Of a stretch of DNA of 12,259 nt, positions 1-8,500 are shown in pieces. The stretch's first letter is position 1. Each line of letters begins with the position of its first letter. Below the pieces are notes generated by a model. That model had not been told where the DNA came from, searched no databases, and saw only the letters and a program-made list of their open reading frames with translations. The stretch covers positions 1 through 12,259 of the forward strand of contig JAAMXP010005668.1 in the NCBI GenBank assembly GCA_019693395.1, given 5' to 3'. Source of the stretch: Ettlia oleoabundans (lineage: Eukaryota; Chlorophyta; Chlorophyceae; Chlamydomonadales). A program made the position numbers and the translations under genes.

Positions 1-415
1 AGTCTATATACTTAACTCACAATCATATCTGTGTTTATTTGATCAACAACCCCAAGACGAATAAACACAAGAAAATTGTGAGCGTGTGCTTTCAAGATAG
101 CCTTTTGTTGCAGGCGTGTACCTCCATTCTAATTGCTCCTTGTGGCTATGCGCACCATTGTAAGCAATTAACATTGTAAGCAATTAACATGCAACTTGCA
201 TTATCAAAAAAAGTTAAAAAAACAGGGGAGGCTGAGGCGCATTTACTGCAGACATTTGTCACTCTCCATCAGCACCCACGCACATCGACAATGGCAGCCT
301 GTGGTATAGCTTGGGGGCCCTCCCAAAGCTTGGAGCCTGCCTCGACCACCTTCAATGCAGCCAGTTGGGAGCAGCTGTCCAGTTATACTGGTTCACCAGG
401 ACGTGTTCGTGATTC
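1..415. other. AT-rich region downstream of KAP3
   Basis: This stretch lies past the KAP3 stop codon and should hold its 3' untranslated region. No TGTAA is found on the minus strand here; a minus-strand AATAAA-like motif occurs at 39-34. TGTAA occurs twice on the plus strand in the tandem repeat, so the left edge may also be the 3' end of a convergent gene outside the window. No convincing coding sequence is seen. Confidence 0.4.
156..190. repeat. 16-bp tandem repeat, about two copies, in AT-rich flank
   Basis: The unit at 156-171 is repeated exactly at 172-187, with three more matching bases after it. Each copy contains TGTAA on the plus strand, the green-algal polyadenylation-type motif. 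Confidence 0.85.
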
Positions 416-3400
416 TCAAGCGCCGATTCCCACCAGTTTGCCATGATAGCTGCTTTCAGCGGACGAAGCAGCGGAGGATGGGGGCCCGCCGCTTTGATTG
501 TTGAGTGCAGCTGCGGCGGCTTCTTCCTCTCGAATGATCTGCAGCCACTCCCGGTTGTGTGTCTCAAATCTGAGGCGCTGCACGCTGGTAGCCCACTCCG
601 CGCTGCTGCCTGCAATGGCCCCCAAAGCGGCATCTGCTGCGCGAGCCACCTGCACGCTACCACACTGTTTGTTGTTGGGGAAGATGGTGGCCAAGCACAT
701 GGACGGTGTGTCCACTGCAGAACTAAACAGTGCAAGTGATTTGCCTGTGCATAGCAGCAATTTACCTAGCCATGCCGAGACACCTGGCCTTTGTTTATCA
801 GGCCATGCATTCACAGGTAACATTTCACAACAGTGGCAGACTCTGTGACATGTCTACGAGTGGCAACCTGTAGAGCAGTGTGGCATTACCTCGCGTAAGG
901 GGTGCTCCAGCAGCTCCGCAAAGCGTGCCACCAGCTCTGCATGGACGAGAAGCGCGCTCCGGGTGGGCCCCTGTGCCATCAGCCGTGCTGCTGAAGCTGT
1001 GGTGGCCAGCACGAATGCGTCGTCCTCCATCCTCTCCAGCATCAGAACATAGAGGGTATCCACCTATAAATGCGTACAAAACGAGCATCAGCCACCAGAA
1101 CAAGGCCACAACGTCTTGATGAGCCTGGGCTCCCTGCGCTTGGGATGCCTTATAGTACATACAGTGGTCCTGTACGCTCCCAGATATTGGCCCTGCCCCG
1201 CTGCCCAATAGCTCACCAATCCTGCTGCTACCAGCATGCCGGCGCACGCCTCATCGGCGCACAGCACCCCGGCAGCTCGCACCACCTGCAGCAGCACGTC
1301 ATCCTGCTTCGCTGTACTGCCACCAGCTGCTGCCAGCTCAGCAAGGAAGGCAGGCAGCTGCGTGTCCTCCAGCAATTCCCTATAATCGTAGTCAGGGATT
1401 TCCAGGCAGGAAAGGCAGCCCAATGCTTCGACAAACACTGCAGGCGGCAAGCTCCCTCCCTGCACCGGTAAGAGCAGCCAGAGGTGTGCCATGGGTGTTT
1501 GTCAATATGGTAGACACATCGTGCAAAACTTTTCAATACTATTGAATCTTCCTATTCCAGATTCAATAGGAAGGAATCTGCCTTTTTTGTTATGTCAGGC
1601 CAAATGAGAGACAAGCAAGCCCAGCCGTTTCAGCAACCAGCCACCTAGATAGGCAGCCTACCAGCCGCCAGAGCTGCAACAAGCCGCACCATGACTAGGC
1701 GTGCCATGCGGGGTAGAGTGGGGGCGAAGCACGCCCTAATTGCTTCAGAATCGTGCTGAGCGAGGGCCCGTAGCAGCTTCCAAAGCAGCTCATCACCCAC
1801 TAAGGGGCCCCAGGACGCTGCTGCAAGTTCCTCTGCTGGTGCTTCTGACGGCGGTGCTCCAGGTGCCGCCGCGTCAGGTGCTGCTGTTTCTTCAGGTGCT
1901 GCTGCTTCTGCCTCTGCTGCTGCTTCTGCCTGCACTGCTGGCAAGGGCGATGTGTCTTCAGCCGGGTCTGCTGAGCGCTGCAGTGCCACTCCATCTATAG
2001 CTACCTCTGCAGTAGCTGCAGGGTCTGCAGGCCTTAATGCACGGGCTAGCAGCTGATCTAGCCTGTCACCACGTGCCATCTCCTCCGCTACACGCGTGCT
2101 GCATGCCAGGCTGATCATGAGCGCTGCCAGATCAGGGCAGGAAGTTGCCAGGGGCGCCTCAGCCGCCATCAGCATAGAGTGCAGGGCTGATATGGCATCT
2201 GCAGAGGAGAGCTGGGTGAAAGCGAATGATTTCAAACCTTTCCTTGAAAAAAAAATTTTAGACCTTCCTGGAAGGGAAGAAGTTTCAAACCTGCCTTCCG
2301 CTAGACATGGCATGCACAACTTTCACTACTGCTTCCAGGCCCATCGCCACCCGTTACGGATGGCTTCCTTTGGCTCTGGCAAGCATGGGGCTTGGATGCA
2401 AGCCTTGCCAATGCTCACCTGTGTACAGGAACATGCTGCGGTTCTTGGCCTGTAAGGACATATGGTAGAGAAGGCCCAGCACCAGCTGCTGCAGTTGCGA
2501 GCCCTCCCCCCGCTGCTGCTTGCCTGCCTGCTGCTGCTCAACCGCCTGTGCTGGTTGCTGCTCGCTCTTGCCGCTGGTGGCGCGACTCGGGGGCTTGGGC
2601 CGCTTTTTCAGCAGTGCTGCCACCTTGCCAATCAAGCCAGCTGCCACCATCTGCTGCCGCATGTCCTCGTCAAACGACAGGTTGTGCAGCAGGCGCAGCA
2701 CGCTGGAAACCAGCTGATCGTCGGCTATCGGCCCGATGCCGGCAGCAGGACCTGGCACCAACAAAGCCAGCTGACTGACGACTTCTGCATCCCGCAGCGC
2801 TATGCTGTTCTCAGCAAACACAGACAGCTTGCGCAGGAAGGTGGTGATCAGCACCAGCAGCTGAGGGCTGCCACGATCCAGCAGGACAGCCAGCAATCTC
2901 AACAGGCCCTGCAGTTCACGGCACCGGGCCTGCAACTTGACCGCCCCCAACGAGGAGCAAACTGTGCATGGCATGTGCCCTCACCTTCTTATGCCCCATG
3001 CAACACCTCCATGTTGGCGGTGCTGGTCCTTATCACGCCCAAGCAGTTAGCTGTTGATATCAGCACGGGACTATGCATATGCATGAAGGAACTGGCGAAA
3101 CCCTGTTGGACACAATGCACGCACCTTCTTCACCATCTTCTGCTCCACTGCCACATCCTCTGCCATGTTGAGCAGCAGCGACAACCCCACATAGAGGAGC
3201 GGCTCCTGGCGCGCTAGTGCCAGCGCCAGCCGCTGCTCAGGCTCCGTCAGGATGTCCCCAGCTAGCAGCTTAGCACCCACATCCCCCACCACTACGCCCT
3301 CCTGCTGCTGCCAGCGCTCCGCGCGGCGAAGCTCGAGATCCAGCAGATCCATGGTGAGGGATCCCACCTGATTCTGCAGGCACAAATGGACCATGGCAGC

Positions 3401-4974
3401 ACACATCCAAATGACCCAAGAATGGCAGTTGGCAGCACTTGGTTTCCAACTGTGAAGCAATTGGGTCATCTTTGCTGCTAAACGCATGCATGGATTCTAT
3501 GATTTCATGTGAGAGGACCTGCCAGGGTGGCTGAATGGGTATTGTGCCTCACACCTGCAACAGCAGTCCGTGCGCCTGCGGTACGTGTGACAGAGTGAAG
3601 AAGACCATCAACAGGCTGATGCAAAGCTCCGCACTCCTCTTGGCATCCTCCCTCAGAAGCCGGGCCAGCGCTTGCAGGAGGGTGGGGTGCGCTTGCAGTG
3701 GCCCTAGGCTGCGAGGGTGACGGAACAGATGAGCGACTGCTGCCGCAGCTGCCGTCTTCCTGCGAAGGTCGTCCTCGTAGAATTCCTCCTGTGTGTATGA
3801 AATTGCAGACAAGGAAAAAGGGAAGACAAGTTTTTGCGTTGTAGCGCACGGAGACATTGCGCAGGCAGAAGCAAATAGAAAGCATAATACAACGACGATA
3901 TGTGTAGCATGTAATGCTGCGCTCCTAATTTATCAACTGCAACACCTCGATGATTGAGCTGTAGCCTTTCCTTCTCTCTACATGCACACCCAAAGGGCGG
4001 GGGCTAATAAGCTCCTCATGAACTCACTAGGTAAGCATCTAGGCGCTCTATGTTGGCTTTGCCCGCGGCAGCAGCCAATGCCTGCGTGGCGCTGGCGGCT
4101 GCGTCTTCTAAGTACCGTTGTTGCTCGCCCCACAGCCAGTGGCGATCTAGATCACTAACGCGATGCTGTGCATCCAGGGAGCTGGCAGCCTTACTTTCAG
4201 CAGGAGGGGGAGGCAGCCGTTGCTGCCAAGCCTGCTCAAGCAGCTGCTCCACTTCGGCCAACCGCTGCGGGTGCAACAGCTTGCAATCATCAACGATTCT
4301 TTGTGCCAACTGATGCAGGTCGCCATCCTCGGGTATCTGGAAGCTCAACCTGCAGGCAGTCACGCAGGCAGATACGCAACTAATCGCAACTGGGTGCTGC
4401 GGCGTGCAGCGACCCGCCGGCGCCGCCAGCCGCACCGCTTAATGCCTTGTTTGGTTGATTGCGCAGCTTCCTCGCCGCTAGGGAGCACGGCGACCTCCAA
4501 GCTCTGCGCAGAAAGGGGGCACCCGGGCGGGATCGTCAAGTCCTGAGCAGCCACCAGGTTGGGAAGGGTTTCTTTGCGCACCTCATAGTAAACCTCCAGT
4601 GCACACCCGTCGGCAGCCAGCTCAAGCTTCCCAGGCCGCACCTGCAAAGCGTGCAAGCCGGCTTAGCGACCGCGCAATAGCGGCGCAAGGCAAGTTACCT
4701 TTGCGGGCCCCCACAACTCGCCTTTTTGCGCGCCGACATTGATTGAAATCCACTTAATGACAAAGCTGCTACGAACCGCTACAATCTCCTCGCATCGCAA
4801 CTTTTGACCGGGCGGAAAGGGGCACAGATTGTTGAAACTTTCAACCAAGGGAATAATAAGCAGTGAAACGTGACTGGAACTAGGCGCGGAGGCATCCCCC
4901 TGCAAGGTTTCCTGCGTCACCGCCACGCTGCGCCCCCATGCTTTGCTGCCCGGGCTGCCTGCTGGAGCATGCAT
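416..4974 (-). CDS. KAP3: Kinesin-associated protein 3 (KAP3/KAP, kinesin-2 accessory subunit), multi-exon
   Basis: This is the armadillo-repeat subunit that joins the two kinesin-2 motor chains and links them to cargo; in flagellated cells the complex drives anterograde intraflagellar transport. Exons in transcript order: (unsettled first exon to 4699), 4641-4436, 4349-4028, 3788-3555, 3373-3125, 2908-2419, 2198-1690, 1459-1217, 1063-890, 649-416; the nine placed exons give 886 codons plus TGA at 418-416. All joins keep phase and restore KAP3 family order: ALEVYYEV, then HQLAQRIVDDCKLLHP, LARLLREDAKRSAELC, LLLNMAEDVAVEQKM, LLVLITTFLRKLSVFAEN, LLHNLSFDEDMRQQMVAAGL, LGLLYHMSLQAKNRSMF, CLEIPDYDYRELLED, and the C-terminal EWATSVQRLRF...HNREWLQII signature. 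Splices are GT-AG, mainly GTG donors. Alternatives: acceptor 2929 instead of 2908 (adds 7 residues), and a later donor before exon 1459-1217. The start at 4974 is provisional. The family call is from remembered conservation and is strong. Confidence 0.92.
1539..1573. repeat. Overlapping inverted repeats in a KAP3 intron
   Basis: Within the intron 1689-1460, a 10-bp arm at 1539-1548 pairs with 1560-1569, and a 9-bp arm at 1548-1556 pairs with 1565-1573. The arms overlap, so the two hairpins exclude each other. The stretch is clearly more AT-rich than the flanking exons. No function is known. Confidence 0.7.
1795..2025 (-). repeat. Alanine/glutamate/proline-rich insert in KAP3 armadillo domain
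   Basis: Inside exon 2198-1690, between LLARALRPADP and LLWKLLRALAQHDSEA, lie roughly 75 residues of Ala, Glu and Pro encoded by imperfect GCA/GCT-rich repeats (on the plus strand, GCTGCTGCTTCTGCC-like units around 1890-1935). In animal KAP3 the flanking helices are contiguous, so this is an inserted loop. The reading frame is kept on both sides. Confidence 0.8.
2490..2615 (-). repeat. Lysine/glutamine-rich insert in KAP3 armadillo domain
   Basis: Exon 2908-2419 carries about 40 residues rich in K, P, S, Q and G between VAALLKKRP and LQQLVLGLLYHM. The family normally has only a short loop here. It is a second, smaller low-complexity insert, in frame. Confidence 0.75.
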
Positions 4975-5068
4975 TGCACTGTAAAGCGTGCAACTGTTCA
5001 ATGCTATATCACAACGGGCTTCGGTGCTTAGGCGAAACATGCAGGTTGGGAAGGTCTGGCCGTTCATC
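4699..5068 (-). other. Possible first coding exon(s) or N-terminal extension of KAP3
   Basis: The minus-strand frame that reaches the first sure KAP3 exon is open from about 5151 down to a donor (AAG|GTAACTTG) whose exon ends at 4699. Splicing to the acceptor before 4641 keeps phase 0 but gives an intron of only 57 bp, much shorter than the 153-240 bp of most other introns of this gene. In-frame ATGs lie at 5067 and 4974; no ATG lies close to the conserved start. A good pyrimidine-rich acceptor (TTCTCAG|G) precedes 5068, so this stretch could also be an internal exon. A second in-frame donor near 4922 (GCG|GTGACG) would give a short N-terminus and a longer intron. Animal KAP3 has only about a dozen residues here, so a 90-120 residue extension would be unusual. 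I do not recognise the sequence of the extension. Confidence 0.35.
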
Positions 5069-5477
5069 CTGAGAAATATGCAAGAAGGGGACGCCTGGCT
5101 GTTCATGGATGCATGAAGGCGAAGGTCCAAGCATCGTAATGATCTACACGCATGTCATTCAAAACCTGTATAGCGCAAGACTGCTTGCGATGCGGTGAGA
5201 TCTTGTCCACGTGTGTGTTGGTGTGCTGCAGCTGCTGTGCATGCAGCGAGTTGTTATGCAGACAAACGTCGGCTGTTACATTGTTCGAAGCTGTGGCTGG
5301 CTCTTCCCTGGCTCCACGCGCTTTTCAGCGGAGCATCCTCCTCCGTCAACGCCGTCGGATCCACCGTCCCATCAGCCAATTCGTCAGGGTTTCTTGACGG
5401 CCGTCGCTGAAGACGTTCCCTGCACGCAGCATCATGCTGCACATCAAGCAGTTGCTTGCAGATCAAACAAGCAACAC
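5069..5477. other. Intergenic or 5'/3' flank between the unknown repeat gene and KAP3
   Basis: Both neighbours run on the minus strand, so this holds the 3' end of the repeat gene and the promoter side of KAP3. A minus-strand open frame at 5466-5254 has a protein-like segment (NPDELADGTVDPTALTEED) after a possible acceptor near 5424, so an additional exon of either gene cannot be excluded. No TATA-like element could be assigned. Confidence 0.35.
5276..5280 (-). terminator. TGTAA polyadenylation-type signal
   Basis: TGTAA reads on the minus strand here, about 200-315 bases past the candidate stops of the repeat gene (5478 or 5591). Spacing and strand suit its mRNA end, but the motif is short. 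Confidence 0.35.
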
Positions 5478-5590
5478 TCAGCTAGAAGGTACAGAAGCAG
5501 TGCAAGCAGTCTGGCTTGCGACTACACAAATGTGCAACAAGGTGGTGCAGACATGAGTGGTCAGTGGTCCGGCAAAGACAGCTGAACCCA

Positions 5591-8500
5591 TCACAATGTC
5601 ATTATGAAGTTGGTCAACCAGTTGCTCTTTTGCTGTGGGCTGTGCTGCATCTTTATAGCGGCACATTCTGCTGACGACAGACTGTAGAGCCCCCAATACT
5701 TCAAGCCAGCCAGCCAGCCAGCCAGCCAGCAAGCAAGCGAGCCAGTGAGGCAGCAAGCGAGCAAGCAAGCAAGGCAGCAAGCGGGGCAGCAAGCCAGCAA
5801 GGCAGCAAGTGAGCGAGCAAGCAAGCGAGCAAGGAGCCACAGACTAACCTTTGAAATGCCGCCGGCAACAGATGACGCAGTTACCCCGGCGCTGGCGATC
5901 GCGGAAGTTTCATCCACCAACGCGCCGCCGGAGGAAGCAACTTTGGCCCCTGCATGATAAGGGGGCACCATAGGGGGGCACAGCACAGTAATCAGAGAGC
6001 TTAAAACACATCCTTGTAACGCAAATCCCGTAAAGTACATCACGTAACAGCCATCCCCTGGATATCCATATGATGAGGGTAGTGAGCAGCAATCAACTAT
6101 GATGTTTGTCTCGCACACGCGGGAAAACGCCGCAGGCTACAGTGCTACCCACACCTCCAGCTGACTGAACTACAGAAGGGGCAACGCACCGTTGTTGGCA
6201 AAGGTGGAAGAGCTGGTCTTGGCAATGCCCAAGTCCTTGACAGCTGCCAGAGCATCGCTGTCAGCCTGCATGACAAGTCAACAGCAGGGCCAAGGTGGCA
6301 TAACCAACGGTGTGTGGAGAGACGGGGACAACAACTATTTGGAGTACAACCCAGCAACATGTTCCACCTCCAGGTTACCATTGCCAAAGTTAGTGATGCC
6401 GACTGTTGCGTTGCACAGCGACCAGCGCAAAGCGAGTCTAGCTGCCAGCAAAGGCACATGATGGCGCCAGGTGCCAGCAAATAGGGATGCACGGCTGGGC
6501 CTTGGGGAAGTGAAGCAACACAGGGCGGGCAAGAGAGCAGCGTGCGTGCACCTGTGGCTTCTCAAAAAACGGGCAGCATTTGCCCACTGCTTTTGCTTCT
6601 TGTGTTCGCTGTCTGCCTAACCGCAGCGGTCTGCCTAGACGGTTCCCTGACCGCAATGGAACTTGCAACACCGATCCACTCACAGCAGCAACGCCGCCCT
6701 TGCCAGCCTTAGAGGCGGCCAGAGTGGCAGCAGCAGCCAGATCCTCGGTAGCAATGGCGGCGCCCGCTCCCACCGACTTGGCACCTGCATCAAAGAGATG
6801 CAGTTGTATATGCAATAGCCCGTTTGTAACAAGAGCAGAATGAGGGAGCACAGCGGAGCAAATCAGAGAGTCCATACGGCGAGCGACTTCCCTTACCAGG
6901 CACCCCCTTGATATTCTTGCGAGGAAAGTGGCGCAATGCCAAACCATGATGTTGTGCCACGCATGCGAAAACGGTTCGAGCTACATGCTACAGTGCCACT
7001 GATGCGTGCAAGCTGCCCAGGTTAAGAAGAGGTGCAACACACCGTTCTTGGCAAAGGTGTCGGAGCTGGTCGCGGCAATGCCCAAGTCCTTCACAGCTGC
7101 CAGAGCGTCTGTGTCAACCTGCGGGACACGCCGGGGCAGGGCCAGGGCGGCGTCACCAGTGGTGTTTGGGGAAACAGGGTGACTGCATCGGAGCTCTTTT
7201 GTGGTGGATATGGTGCGGCGCAGGTGGGCAAGTATACGCACCAGACCACCACATTGGCATGGCCCAAGAAGCCGGCCAGGTGTGTGGGAGCTTCGTCACC
7301 TTAGATAGGCCGCCCTTTCCAGCCTTTGAGGCAGCCAGAGTGGCAGCGGCTGCCAGGTCATCAGTGGCAATGGCGCCGGCCAATCCAAGCGACTTGGCAG
7401 CTGCATCAAAGAGTTGCAGTTGCAATTGCCTGATAATGCTTGGGTGGGTGGCTCGTTGGTGGTCGCGGGTGTTGTGGGATGTGGCACAGGGAGCCGTGTT
7501 CGGGGTGGTAGAGGTAAAAGGGGCCCCAGGCAGCCCCATAGACTTTCAACCAGAACAACGAGCAGGAATGGCAGTTGGATGGTGGCAACTCAGGACAGCC
7601 TGGGGCGGACACCGCAGCTTGAGCGCCAAAACAGCTGTATGCAGGAGGCAGGGGGGAGGGAAAGCAGGGAAACAAACCATGGTGATGCGCAAGTGTTCGT
7701 AACCCCACGACAAGTACTTGGAAGTCAGGCTATTAGCAGATGTGGTTGGGAATAGGGCAACAGAATCACTCACGGGCTTTGGTGATCGCTTTAACACGAG
7801 CCTTGGCCAACTTCTTTGGGGGCGGCGGGGCCTTGCTCAGGGACTTGAGGATGCGCCGGGAACTCAGCTTGTCACCCAGTGTTTCATCATCAGACACTGG
7901 ACGCAGATGGCGACTACAGGTGACAACCATTGGAGGGACATCGAATATGGAAGTACAACATTCTAGGCTGCAACATGCTGGCCTGTATTAGGCAGTAGCA
8001 TGCCGTATAACGGAGTGAAAGTGCAATCCGAAATGTTCTGTTTTGTTCCTTCTTGCAGCCTAGAACGAAACAGGGCATGTCAGACTGCGCGCTCACTCCG
8101 CGGAAAGGCATGCAACAGCCTAATACAGGCCGAACCAGTAAACAGTTTGCGCAACGGGCGCCATCGCCATTGGGTGTGAGAAGCCAAATGCTGACGTGAA
8201 AACTCGTGGCGGGCAATGTTGGCCACCCCAGCAGGCAGGCGTGAAGCTGGTTGCGGTCAAGTAGTGATGACAACAGGGAAACTAATGTGACAAGACCCAG
8301 AGGATGGGTAGCAAAGCTACCAGGCAGGCATGCTGGCACTCACCCGGCCTGGCAGTCAGCGCGGGCGCCACCAGCAGCCTGCAGCATAAAGCAAGTAGGG
8401 GGTGTAGCGTGCTGCTTGAGTAGGGGATGACCACAGCAAAATTAAGACGTTAGCATGAACAAGGCTAGTGGGGTACAGTGGTAATGCGTATGAAGCTGGA

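Noticed and set aside
2462..3217. Plus-strand open frame of 251 codons
   Set aside because: It lies antisense to two KAP3 exons and an intron; its Leu/Gln/His-rich composition is what GC-rich antisense coding gives, and it shows no recognisable motif.
5591..6118. Minus-strand frame of 175 codons with Leu/Ala/Cys runs resembling membrane segments
   Set aside because: The hydrophobic runs are translations of the tetranucleotide repeat; only the A3 part and possibly the last codons are likely coding.
7914..8339. Minus-strand open frame of 141 codons
   Set aside because: It falls in the proposed intron between exons 8378-8344 and 7913-7774; the composition (Cys/Leu/Arg-rich) is not protein-like and the flanking exons join in phase without it.
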